The notes under the pieces are model-generated. The model made no database searches. It saw only the letters and a list, made by a program, of their open reading frames with translations, and had not been told where the DNA came from. Shown here piece by piece: positions 1 to 6,876 of a stretch of 8,131 nt of DNA. Within the stretch, counting starts at the first letter, position 1. Each line of letters opens with the position of its first letter. A program made the position numbers and the translations under genes. The DNA comes from Desulfobacterales bacterium (GTDB taxonomy: Bacteria > Desulfobacterota > Desulfobacteria > Desulfobacterales > C00003106), in assembly GCA_030613165.1 (NCBI GenBank), contig JAUWMN010000054.1:1-8131 (forward strand). The letters are read 5' to 3'.

Positions 1-273
1 GCTCGCATTATTGGGGGCACGGGGTATGATGTTCTGGATGGCACCGCCAGAGTGATTAATGATGAAGGTCAGGATGTTACGGACCATTTCCTTAGAGGGG
101 CTTTTGTTGCTCTGGAGATGCTTCGAAAACACTCTGTTTCAAAATGCTATGTAAAAGATAAGAGCCCTTCCTGCGGCTTTGGGAAAGAGATTGATACAGA
201 TAACAGGAAAATAATAGGAGTCTGTGCCGCCCTCTTTGATCGAGAAGGGATTGAGGTGATTGAAGTTTCATAG
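1..273 (+). CDS. DUF523 family protein, C-terminal part (start lies before the window)
   Basis: Frame 1 is open from the first base to a TAG stop and gives 90 residues; the start codon lies outside the window. The visible part matches the C-terminal two thirds of DUF523 (YbbK-like) proteins, which are usually about 150 residues long: a GG..vLdG.A.V segment, then DVT..F..GA..AL, then the family signature KDKSPSCG near residue 57 of the visible part, and a final G(V)CAALF..EGIEVIE strand. The conserved Cys of SPSCG suggests metal binding or thiol chemistry, but the function of the family is not established. An ATG at 52 would give only 73 residues and would cut the conserved GG..vLdG segment, so it is not the real start. 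The gene points the same way as rpmB, 87 bp downstream. The family call is from recognised motifs; no function is assigned. Confidence 0.8.
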   Translation, partial: ARIIGGTGYDVLDGTARVINDEGQDVTDHFLRGAFVALEMLRKHSVSKCYVKDKSPSCGFGKEIDTDNRKIIGVCAALFDREGIEVIEVS

Positions 274-360
274 CAAAAACGATAGTAAATTTTTCGTTTG
301 CCTGTTAGATAAAATTATGTTAAACAAATCTTTTTATTTTAGTTCAAGGAGATAACAATA

Positions 361-549
361 ATGGTAAAATGCAGTATATGCGGCAAGGGCTTTCAGACAG
401 GACATAATGTAAGCCATGCCCACAATATAACCAACCGTAGATTCTATCCGAACCTCCAGCGGGTAAGGGCTGTGGTGGGCGGTCAGGTTAAACGTATTAA
501 GGTGTGTACAAGGTGTTTGAGATCAGGGGCGGTGATAAAGCCCTCCTGA
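361..549 (+). CDS. rpmB: 50S ribosomal protein L28
   Basis: This 62-residue protein is a structural component of the large ribosomal subunit. It shows the L28 pattern: [20 protein letters not shown] at the N-terminus, then the [13 protein letters not shown] segment, then [12 protein letters not shown]. Cys4, Cys7, Cys49 and Cys52 form two CxxC pairs, so this is the zinc-binding (C+) form of L28, which suggests the cell does not depend on the zinc-free version. The length is normal for the short bacterial form. The start is supported by a good Shine-Dalgarno, AAGGAG at 346-351, nine bases before the ATG. The 87 bp before it are AT-rich and may hold a promoter, but no convincing -35/-10 pair is visible. 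The gene converges on rel/spoT, whose stop is 21 bp away; no factor-independent terminator is evident between them. Confidence 0.96.
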   Translation: MVKCSICGKGFQTGHNVSHAHNITNRRFYPNLQRVRAVVGGQVKRIKVCTRCLRSGAVIKPS

Positions 550-570
550 TGCCATTTCTGAACGGACATT

Positions 571-2709
571 TCATGATTGTCTTGCCGCCTGTATCACGAA
601 CTTTATCTTTTTTAACTTCCTGATGATCATATCAAGTTGCTTTGTGTTGACCACCTCAACGACAAAGGTGCATTCGGCCTGTTTATTCGGGGTGTCGGTC
701 CTGATACTGACGTCAATAATATTTGCCCCTTCTTTACTTATTATGGCTGATATATCAGCCAATAGGCCTACTTTGTTGTGGCAAACAACGCTAACTTTGG
801 CGGGATGAGTATCTTGAGCGCCTTCCGCCCATTCAAGATCTATCTTTCGTTCAGGATCTATCGTTAGCGTGCTGACGCAACCGACACGATGGACAGTCAC
901 CCCTCTACCTCTTGTAATATAACCTACTACCGAGTCCCCAGGGATAGGGTTGCAGCATTTGCCAAAACGGATCATTATATCCTCTACTCCATGGACTAAT
1001 ATCCCTGCGCGCCGTTTCTTTTTTTGTATACGTCTTTTTAGCTTATCGATAAAGGTTACAGCGTCTTCCTCTGTTGCTGACTTGGAGAGGAGTTTGTTGA
1101 CTGCCTGAAGTGGAGTTATCTTTCCGTATCCAACAGCGGCAAGAAGGTCGTTGTTAGACTTGAACCCGAACTCTTGGGCGATTTTTTGAAATTCTTCTGA
1201 CTTGGGGTTGAAACGGAGGTTATGTTTTTGAAATTCTTTTTCACACAGCTCCCTCCCGAGAGCGAGGCTTTTTTCGCGTTCTTCTGTTTTGATCCATTGT
1301 CTAATTCTTGATCGGGCCTTTGAGGTGACGACAAAATTCAGCCAATCCTTGCTCGGTTTGTGGCGTGAAGAAGTGATAATTCCTACCCGTTCTCCGGTTT
1401 GGAGCTTATATTTGAGCGGAACCATTCTTCCGTCCACTTTTGCCCCTGTACATCGGTGTCCTACTTCCGAATGGATGCTATAAGCAAAATCGACGGGTGT
1501 GGCGCCTTTTGGAAACTCTTTTACTTCTCCTTTGGGTGTAAAAACATAGACTTCGTCTGGAAACAGATCAATTCGAACTGTGTCCATGAATTCCCTGGGA
1601 TCTTTGAGACTTTTTTGATTTTTGATCAACTGTCTCAGCCAGGCAAATTGTCGATCACTCTGTTCGTCACCGGCTCGGCCTTCTTTATACTGCCAGTGGG
1701 CCGCGATACCTTCTTCAGCTATCCTGTCCATTTCGCGGGTCCGGATTTGTATCTCCAGCCGTTCACCAAAAGGCCCTATAACAGCGGTATGTAATGATTG
1801 ATACATATTGGTTTTCGGCATGCCGATGTAATCTTTGAATCGTGTTGGAATAGGCTTCCAGAGCGAGTGAATTATGCCGAGGGCTTCATAGCATTCCTTT
1901 ACACTGTTTAAGATAATTCGAAACGCAATAATGTCGTAAAGCTCTTCAAAATCGAGGCCTTGATCCATCATTTTCTTATAGATGCTGTAAAAGTGTTTAT
2001 GTCGTCCCAACACCTCACATTCAAGATTGTGCTCCTCCATTTTCTCTTTTAGAATCTTTTTTACCGCGTCAATGTGTTTTTCACGTTCCTCTTGATTTTT
2101 GGTGATCCAGCCTCTTATCCTGTTATATTCATCAGGCGCCAGATACTTGAACGCGGTATCTTCAAGTTCTTTTTTGATCCAGAAGATGCCGAGGCGATTC
2201 GCCAGCGGAGCATAGATGTCAAGGGTTTCCCGGGCGATTTCGACCTGTTTTTCCGGTTTGTGAAACTGAAGGGTTCGCATGTTGTGAAGCCTGTCAGTTA
2301 GTTTTATCAGGAGTACCCGGATATCGTCAGCCATGGCCAGTATCATCTTGCGGATGCTTTCAGCCTGGCGTTCTTCCGAACTCTTAAAGGAAAGTCTACT
2401 CAGTTTTGTAACACCGGATACGATATGGGTAACTTCTTCTCCAAATATATCCTTTAGGTCCTCAACGGTCGCCTTGGTATCTTCCAGTGCGTCGTGAAGA
2501 AAACCTGCCGCTACACTGGTTACGTCGAGTTTCATATCAGCAAGAATATTAGCCACTTCTAAAGGATGGGCAAGATATGGCTCTCCGGAAAGCCGTACCT
2601 GTCCATCATGCATACGTGCCGAATAGATATAGGCTCGATCTATGATGTCTATCTCCGCGTCTGGATGGCACGCAGTAACCTTGTCTAATATGTCATTTAT
2701 ACGGATCAT
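571..2709 (-). CDS. Bifunctional (p)ppGpp synthetase/hydrolase, Rel/SpoT type
   Basis: This 712-residue protein makes (p)ppGpp from ATP and GTP/GDP and also hydrolyses it, controlling the stringent response in the cytoplasm. The hydrolase HD domain (about 20-180) looks intact: His48 (AHP), His72-Asp73 (FLHDALED) and Asp139/Asn143 (KLTDRLHNMRT). The synthetase domain (about 230-345) also looks intact: RHKHFYSIYKKM from 236, Asp259 in LYDIIAFRI, an RFKD motif at 290-293 and Glu319 in LEIQIRT. The RxKD form of that loop is the one known from bifunctional Rel enzymes rather than RelA (ExDD). A TGS domain follows at about 384-447, then a helical part, a Cys-rich zinc-finger-like segment (Cys585, Cys586, Cys611) and a C-terminal ACT domain (about 638-712). 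The start matches the usual family N-terminus, yet no Shine-Dalgarno is visible: only about 13 bases separate the ATG from a heptad fold-back element. It is the last gene after ispG and proS. Called rel, relA or spoT depending on lineage, so no symbol is given. Confidence 0.96.
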   Translation of the reverse strand: MIRINDILDKVTACHPDAEIDIIDRAYIYSARMHDGQVRLSGEPYLAHPLEVANILADMKLDVTSVAAGFLHDALEDTKATVEDLKDIFGEEVTHIVSGVTKLSRLSFKSSEERQAESIRKMILAMADDIRVLLIKLTDRLHNMRTLQFHKPEKQVEIARETLDIYAPLANRLGIFWIKKELEDTAFKYLAPDEYNRIRGWITKNQEEREKHIDAVKKILKEKMEEHNLECEVLGRHKHFYSIYKKMMDQGLDFEELYDIIAFRIILNSVKECYEALGIIHSLWKPIPTRFKDYIGMPKTNMYQSLHTAVIGPFGERLEIQIRTREMDRIAEEGIAAHWQYKEGRAGDEQSDRQFAWLRQLIKNQKSLKDPREFMDTVRIDLFPDEVYVFTPKGEVKEFPKGATPVDFAYSIHSEVGHRCTGAKVDGRMVPLKYKLQTGERVGIITSSRHKPSKDWLNFVVTSKARSRIRQWIKTEEREKSLALGRELCEKEFQKHNLRFNPKSEEFQKIAQEFGFKSNNDLLAAVGYGKITPLQAVNKLLSKSATEEDAVTFIDKLKRRIQKKKRRAGILVHGVEDIMIRFGKCCNPIPGDSVVGYITRGRGVTVHRVGCVSTLTIDPERKIDLEWAEGAQDTHPAKVSVVCHNKVGLLADISAIISKEGANIIDVSIRTDTPNKQAECTFVVEVVNTKQLDMIIRKLKKIKFVIQAARQS

Positions 2710-2722
2710 ACGATTTAATTAA

Positions 2723-2840
2723 GGAAAGTAAGGAGTAGGCAGTATGCAGTAAGCAGCCGAAATACGGACACTTCCTGCTTACTCCCTACTGCTTGCTCCT
2801 TACTGTTTACTCCCTACTGTTTACTCCCTACTCCTTACTG
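2723..2840. repeat. Heptanucleotide fold-back repeat element, copy 1 (proS-rel/spoT junction)
   Basis: Two runs of 7-bp units face each other. The left arm reads AGTAAGG, AGTAGGC, AGTATGC, AGTAAGC from 2727 to 2754; the right arm reads TACTCCC, TACTGCT, TGCTCCT, TACTGTT and so on in exact 7-bp phase from 2780 to 2840. The segments 2728-2756 and 2775-2803 are reverse complements at 25 of 29 positions, and the loop between them holds a small CCG-AAATA-CGG stem. The element fills almost the whole 111-bp gap between proS and rel/spoT and reaches into the proS 3' end, supplying its last codons and stop. Its left end, GGAAAGTAAGGAGTA, is nearly the same as that of copy 2. It encodes nothing itself. 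A dispersed, non-autonomous repeat family is the likely nature (inference). Confidence 0.9.
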
Positions 2841-4551
2841 AATTCTTAATCATATCTAATAGTACTTTGTCAGCCTGCTCCCTGGGAACCAACTCAGTTT
2901 CTCCGGTTGCGCGAAATTGAACTTCAAGTTTTCCTTCTTTTAGGCTCTTTTTGCCGATTGTTACACGAAGGGGTATGCCGATAAGGTCCGCGTCCTTAAA
3001 TTTGACTCCGGCTCGTTCATCCCGGTCGTCGAGCAAAACCTCTACCCCATGGCGTGTTAATTGATTATAAAGGGTATCCGCGGCAGATACAACTTCGCTA
3101 TCTCGCATCTGAAGAGGAAGGATCACCACCTGGTATGGGGCGATGGGCATGGGGAATATGATGCCATTTTTATCGTGATTTTGTTCGATGGCCGCTGCAA
3201 CAGTTCTACCCACGCCAATTCCATAACATCCCATAATAATATAGCGTTCATTTCCGTTTTGATCAAGATATGTGGCTGAAAGCGCTTTGCTGTATTTATC
3301 TCCTAATTTAAATATATGTCCTACCTCTATGCCACGTTTAATTTCTATTGCCTTGCCGCACCTGGGACAACGGTCCGAAGGGGTAACAAGGCGTAGATCG
3401 GCGAATTCCGAGACCTCAAAATCCCTCCCCCTGTTTACTCCTATGAGGTGGGTATCTTTTTCGTTTCCTCCCATAACCATATTTTTCATGGACTCTACAG
3501 CAGTGTCGGCAATAATTTTTATGGAAAGCCCAACAGCTCCGGCAAATCCTGCCGGAGCGCCGGTAAACTTCAGTACTGTCTCTTCACCGGCAAGTTCTAA
3601 GGTCTCTACACCGAGAACGTTTTTCACCTTTGTGGGGTTCACTTCATGATCCCCCCTTACAAGGACCGCTACCGGTTCAGCAGAGGTTTCAAATATCATG
3701 GTCTTGACCAGTTGTTTTGGGGTGACGGACAAAAATTGTGTCACCTCTTCTACCGTCCTTACATTGGGGGTGGATACCTTTTCCATAGAGACGGGAGATG
3801 ACTCGTCACCTGCTTTTTCAATAATGTAATCAGGATTTACCTCGGCCTTTTCCATATTAGCCGCGTATTCGCATTCAGTACAACTTACAATTGCATCTTC
3901 TCCTGTGTCTGCCAGTACCATAAACTCATGGGAAAAACTTCCTCCGATGTTCCCGGTGTCTGCCTCCACAGCCTTAAAGTTGAGACCGCACCGTTCAAAG
4001 ATCCTATTATAGGCGTCAAACATTGACTGGTAACTTTTAGCTGCTCCTTCTTCATCCGCATCGAAACTATAGGCGTCCTTCATGCTGAACTCCCTCCCTC
4101 TCATCAGACCGAACCTGGGACGGATCTCATCCCTAAATTTATTCTGTATCTGATATAGATTCAATGGCAAATCCCGGTATGAGCGGACCTCATTGCGGAT
4201 GAGATCAGTGATTACTTCTTCGTGTGTCGGACCGAGGCAGTAGTCTCGTCCGTGGCGATCCTTAAACCGTACGAGTTCTTTGCCGTACACGTCCCATCGA
4301 CCACTTTCCTTCCACAGGTCAGCAGGCTGAACTGTGGGCATGAGGATCTCCTGGGCGCCGGCCCTTTCCATCTCTTCGCGTATTATTTCTTTTACTTTCT
4401 TGATGGCGCGAAGTCCGAGCGGGAGATAGGTATAAATCCCGGATGTCAACTTCCGAATCATTCCGGCGCGCAACATGAGCTGATGGCTTATAACCTCGGC
4501 GTCTGCGGGGATTTCCCTAAGAGTTGGCAAAAATAGTTTTGTATAACGCAT
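2821..4551 (-). CDS. proS: Prolyl-tRNA synthetase, bacterial type with editing domain
   Basis: This class II aminoacyl-tRNA synthetase attaches proline to tRNA-Pro in the cytoplasm. Its 576 residues fit the bacterial long form. The catalytic core shows LGPTHEE (106-112, ATP and proline site), motif 2 as [26 protein letters not shown] region (139-164) and motif 3 as [17 protein letters not shown] (441-457). Between motifs 2 and 3 lies the YbaK-like INS editing domain (about 225-390), which clears mischarged Ala-tRNA-Pro; it includes the [11 protein letters not shown] segment and the GAPAGFAG loop at 331. Two Cys pairs, CTEC (224-227) and CPRC (395-398), flank this insertion. The C-terminal anticodon-binding domain runs from about 470 to 565. 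The start is set by AAAGGA at 4559-4564, seven bases before the ATG. The last residues, SVRSRE, and the TAA are read from the heptad repeat element downstream. It lies between ispG and rel/spoT in an apparent operon. Confidence 0.97.
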   Translation of the reverse strand: MRYTKLFLPTLREIPADAEVISHQLMLRAGMIRKLTSGIYTYLPLGLRAIKKVKEIIREEMERAGAQEILMPTVQPADLWKESGRWDVYGKELVRFKDRHGRDYCLGPTHEEVITDLIRNEVRSYRDLPLNLYQIQNKFRDEIRPRFGLMRGREFSMKDAYSFDADEEGAAKSYQSMFDAYNRIFERCGLNFKAVEADTGNIGGSFSHEFMVLADTGEDAIVSCTECEYAANMEKAEVNPDYIIEKAGDESSPVSMEKVSTPNVRTVEEVTQFLSVTPKQLVKTMIFETSAEPVAVLVRGDHEVNPTKVKNVLGVETLELAGEETVLKFTGAPAGFAGAVGLSIKIIADTAVESMKNMVMGGNEKDTHLIGVNRGRDFEVSEFADLRLVTPSDRCPRCGKAIEIKRGIEVGHIFKLGDKYSKALSATYLDQNGNERYIIMGCYGIGVGRTVAAAIEQNHDKNGIIFPMPIAPYQVVILPLQMRDSEVVSAADTLYNQLTRHGVEVLLDDRDERAGVKFKDADLIGIPLRVTIGKKSLKEGKLEVQFRATGETELVPREQADKVLLDMIKNSVRSRE

Positions 4552-4566
4552 GTAAGATTCCTTTCT

Positions 4567-4680
4567 GGAAAGTACGGAGTAAGCAGTAAGAAGTACGGAG
4601 TAAGCAGTAAGGAGTATGCAGGATGTATACTTGCTATTCCCTACATTTCACTGCCTACTGCCTACTTCTTACTGCTTACT
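4567..4680. repeat. Heptanucleotide fold-back repeat element, copy 2 (ispG-proS junction)
   Basis: This has the same architecture as the element at 2723-2840. The left arm has seven 7-bp units from 4571 to 4619 (AGTACGG, AGTAAGC, AGTAAGA, AGTACGG, AGTAAGC, AGTAAGG, AGTATGC). The right arm runs in exact 7-bp phase from 4628 to 4680 (TACTTGC, TATTCCC, TACATTT, CACTGCC, TACTGCC, TACTTCT, TACTGCT, TACT). Positions 4578-4594 and 4664-4680 are a perfect 17-bp inverted repeat, with weaker pairing further in. It fills most of the 117-bp gap between ispG and proS, leaves the proS Shine-Dalgarno intact, and supplies the final Ser-Lys-Gln codons and TAA of ispG. The left end, GGAAAGTACGGAGTA, differs from that of copy 1 at one position in 15. 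Confidence 0.9.
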
Positions 4681-5757
4681 ATAATTAATCCCCAATTCCT
4701 CAATCTTTTCAACTTCATCGAGCAATACTTTCACAAGATCTTTTTCCTTGACCTTTTTGACTACTTTTCCTTTTTTGAAGAGGATTCCTTGGCCTGCGCC
4801 CCCGGCGATCCCGATATCCGCCTCTTGCGCCTCTCCAGGGCCGTTTACCACACATCCCATGATGGCGATTTTAATTGGGATCGTCTTATTCATAAGCACT
4901 GATTCGATCTGGTCTACTATACTGAAGAGGTTTACCTGACAGCGGCCGCATGTGGGACACGATATTATTTCAGGGCCTCGTTGCCTGATATGAAGGGCCT
5001 TTAATATTTCGTAGCCTACACGTACCTCCTCTACAGGATCACGAGTCAATGAAACGCGTAAGGTGTCGCCGATTCCCTCATAAAGGAGCATACCGATCCC
5101 TATGGCAGACTTTACTGTTCCCGAATAAAGCGTGCCGGCTTCGGTTACGCCCACATGAAGTGGGAGGTCTGTTTTTGAAGAGAGGAGCCGGTAGGCCTCC
5201 AATGTTGTGAGAACATCCGAAGCCTTTATAGAGATTTTTATGTCGTGGAAATCGAATGATCGGAGCAGTTCCACATGGCGCATGGCGCTTTGCACCATCG
5301 CTTCCGGTGTTACACCGTATTTTTTACGCAGGTCTTTTTCTAAAGACCCTGCATTGATCCCTACTCGTATAGGCACTCCATAATCACGGGCCTGGTCTGC
5401 TACGGCCTTTACTTTTTTATTGCTTCCAATATTCCCGGGATTGATGCGCAGACCATCAGCGCCGGCCTTTAGAGCGGCAAGGGCAAGTCGATAGTCAAAA
5501 TGGATGTCGGCAATCAAGGGGATATGAATTTGTTTTTTTATGGATCGAATCGCCTCTGCCGCGGGCATATCAGGCACCGCGACTCTGATAATCTCACATC
5601 CCGCGGCCTCAAGCCGATGAATCAGCTTGACCGTGGCCGGAATATCGTGTGTGAATGTATTTGTCATCGACTGCACGGCAACAGGGGCGTTTCCGCCGAT
5701 TTTTACCGGGCCGACAGATACTTGTCGGGTTTTTTTTCGCTGGATTTGAATAGGCAT
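4669..5757 (-). CDS. ispG: 4-hydroxy-3-methylbut-2-enyl diphosphate synthase
   Basis: IspG (GcpE) reduces 2-C-methyl-erythritol 2,4-cyclodiphosphate to HMBPP, the penultimate step of the MEP isoprenoid pathway, using a 4Fe-4S cluster fed by ferredoxin or flavodoxin. The 362 residues match the short two-domain bacterial form: a TIM-barrel part with VQSMTNT (28-34), ADIHFDYRLA (83-92), LRINPGNIG (103-111) and RVGINAGSLE (131-140), then a cluster-binding domain with ISCPTCGRC (265-273) and GCVVNGPGEA (301-310). The likely cluster ligands are Cys267, Cys270 and Cys302 plus Glu309; Cys273 is an extra cysteine next to them. The ATG at 5757 fits the family N-terminus (RKKTRQVSVGPVKIGG), but no clear Shine-Dalgarno precedes it. 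The last three residues, SKQ, and the stop come from the heptad element shared with the proS leader. It heads the ispG-proS-rel/spoT unit; the AT-rich gap upstream (5758-5956) is where its promoter should lie. Confidence 0.97.
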   Translation of the reverse strand: MPIQIQRKKTRQVSVGPVKIGGNAPVAVQSMTNTFTHDIPATVKLIHRLEAAGCEIIRVAVPDMPAAEAIRSIKKQIHIPLIADIHFDYRLALAALKAGADGLRINPGNIGSNKKVKAVADQARDYGVPIRVGINAGSLEKDLRKKYGVTPEAMVQSAMRHVELLRSFDFHDIKISIKASDVLTTLEAYRLLSSKTDLPLHVGVTEAGTLYSGTVKSAIGIGMLLYEGIGDTLRVSLTRDPVEEVRVGYEILKALHIRQRGPEIISCPTCGRCQVNLFSIVDQIESVLMNKTIPIKIAIMGCVVNGPGEAQEADIGIAGGAGQGILFKKGKVVKKVKEKDLVKVLLDEVEKIEELGINYSKQ

Positions 5758-5887
5758 ATTTTTATGTAGGAATAGTGTGGTTTTTCAATCTTTTTTCACC
5801 AAGTTACAAACCTATCAAACTATACTATACTATTCAAGGAAAATTGAATGCTTGTAAACTGATATTTAGTAACTGCTCAGGTTGTTA

Positions 5888-5916
5888 GGTTCAGGGGTTC
5901 ACGGTTCAAGGTTAAA
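5888..5916. repeat. Short GGTTCAN heptad repeat in the ispG upstream gap
   Basis: Four imperfect 7-bp units occur in a row: GGTTCAG (5888-5894), one extra G, GGTTCAC (5896-5902), GGTTCAA (5903-5909) and GGTTAAA (5910-5916). The unit is unrelated in sequence to the AGTAAGC heptads at the two downstream junctions but has the same 7-bp period. It lies in the 199-bp gap between the second MinD gene and ispG. The rest of that gap is AT-rich, with overlapping ACTATA runs at 5819-5829 (TATAGT on the - strand) that could be -10 boxes for ispG, though no matching -35 is convincing. I see no gene in the gap. Confidence 0.6.
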
Positions 5917-5956
5917 CTGATGAAAGAGAGGTGAATTCAGGTTGCAGAAGGTGGAA

Positions 5957-6820
5957 TTAAATTTTTAAAAAATCTTCCACACGGCCCCAGAGTTCTCTGA
6001 CAGCCTGTGCTGCATTGCCATCTGAAAATTCGACTAAGCTTTTGCCGGCCACCATGGCGTGAGTCACTGCCCGGTCATAAGGGATGCGGCCCACGAAGTG
6101 CATATTATGCTTTTTTGCGTGATCTTCGATTTGATTTGTTATATCAGGATTCAGGTCGTATTTATTTACGCATATCAAAGTCGGGATCTTAAAAAAGGCC
6201 GCAAGACTACCGACCCGCTTAAGGTCGTGAAGGCCGGAGAGGGTAGGCTCTGTCACAATTAAGACCACGCTCGCTCCGGTAGTTGCCGCGATAACAGGAC
6301 ACCCTATTCCTGGAGGTCCGTCTATTATAACCAGATCAAAGCCTCGTTCTTCAGCAAGTATCCTGGCCTGGTTTCGGACAAGAGTGACCAGCATTCCGGA
6401 ATTTTCCTCTGCGATCCCCAGCCTGGCATGTACTAAGGGGCCAAAGCGCGTTTCTGAGATGTACCACTTCCCACATATATTTTGCGGAAATTCTATGGCC
6501 TCTACAGGACAGAAATATACGCATACCCCGCATCCTTCGCAACTTATGTTGTTAACGACAAAATCAGGAGCTATTGCGTTGAATTGGCAGCGTTCAATAC
6601 ACTCACCGCATTCCGTACAGATATCATGGTTGATTCGTGCGGTGCGGCCCCCTTTGAAATCTTCCTCGTGCTTGATATCAGGAGCCAAAATCAGGTGAAG
6701 GTCGGCAGCATCGACGTCACCATCCGCCATAACCTTGTCTTTGGCAAGGGCGGCAAATGAGGCCACGATGCTGGTCTTGCCGGTCCCTCCTTTACCGCTT
6801 ATGATGGTAAGTTCTTTCAT
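5957..6820 (-). CDS. MinD-superfamily P-loop ATPase with inserted 2[4Fe-4S] ferredoxin domain (second of pair)
   Basis: From the ATG at 6820 this is 287 residues. It has a deviant Walker A motif, SGKGGTGKTS (8-17), the DGDVDAADLH switch region (33-42) and an IIDGPPGIGCP Walker B/switch II segment (165-175), which place it with MinD/ParA/Mrp-type ATPases. Inserted in the fold is a bacterial ferredoxin domain with two complete CxxCxxCxxxC sets: Cys68/71/74/78 and Cys94/97/100/104. This is the COG1149 architecture, found in pairs in anaerobes; members are linked to metal-cluster handling and, in Desulfovibrio, to the ORP complex and cell division. The exact role is unknown. An upstream TTG at 6868 would overlap the preceding stop and add 16 residues, but those are read from a stem-loop and do not fit the family, so the ATG before KELTIISGKGG is preferred. 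No strong Shine-Dalgarno is visible, so it may depend on coupling to the gene before it. Confidence 0.9.
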   Translation of the reverse strand: MKELTIISGKGGTGKTSIVASFAALAKDKVMADGDVDAADLHLILAPDIKHEEDFKGGRTARINHDICTECGECIERCQFNAIAPDFVVNNISCEGCGVCVYFCPVEAIEFPQNICGKWYISETRFGPLVHARLGIAEENSGMLVTLVRNQARILAEERGFDLVIIDGPPGIGCPVIAATTGASVVLIVTEPTLSGLHDLKRVGSLAAFFKIPTLICVNKYDLNPDITNQIEDHAKKHNMHFVGRIPYDRAVTHAMVAGKSLVEFSDGNAAQAVRELWGRVEDFLKI

Positions 6821-6837
6821 AAGGTTTGTACCAGTTG

Positions 6838-6876
6838 CGAGAGCTTTGAAAAATGCGACGTTTTTCAAAGCTCTCG
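6838..6876. other. Perfect 16-bp stem-loop at the junction of the two MinD genes
   Basis: Arms 6838-6853 (CGAGAGCTTTGAAAAA) and 6861-6876 are exact reverse complements, with a 7-base loop (TGCGACG). On the - strand transcript the stem contains the last codons and TGA stop of the upstream MinD gene and ends 17 bases before the ATG of the next one. No U-tract follows, so it is not a standard terminator. It may be an RNA stability or processing element, a translation-coupling structure, or a copy of a dispersed palindromic repeat. Confidence 0.85.

Noticed and set aside
274..304. Terminator or stem-loop after the DUF523 gene (GCAAAAACGA with TCGTTTGC)
   Set aside because: The stem is short, AT-rich and needs a two-base bulge, and no T-tract follows it.
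298..326. Promoter for rpmB (TTGCCT with TAAACA, or a TAAAAT box at 310-315)
   Set aside because: No -35/-10 pair with acceptable match and spacing could be found; the region is simply AT-rich.
528..549. Hairpin over the rpmB stop codon
   Set aside because: The pairing (CAGG/GGC with GCC/CCTG) needs a two-base bulge and has no T-tract, so it is not a supported terminator.
1399..1794. Long + strand reading frames opposite rel/spoT, proS, ispG and the MinD genes (for example 131 codons here)
   Set aside because: They lie antisense to clear conserved genes, match no family and look like frame shadows.
2723..4680. CRISPR array
   Set aside because: The repeats are 7-bp units without spacers, arranged as inverted arms; no cas gene is present.
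5819..5848. Promoter for ispG on the - strand (TATAGT boxes with TTCAAT)
   Set aside because: The -10-like boxes are good, but the -35 match is poor and the spacing is 18; kept only as a remark in the repeat entry at 5888-5916.
6821..6868. A TTG start at 6868 for the second MinD gene, giving a 4-bp overlap with the gene before it
   Set aside because: The 16 extra residues are encoded by the stem-loop and leader, do not resemble the family N-terminus, and the conserved protein begins at the ATG at 6820.
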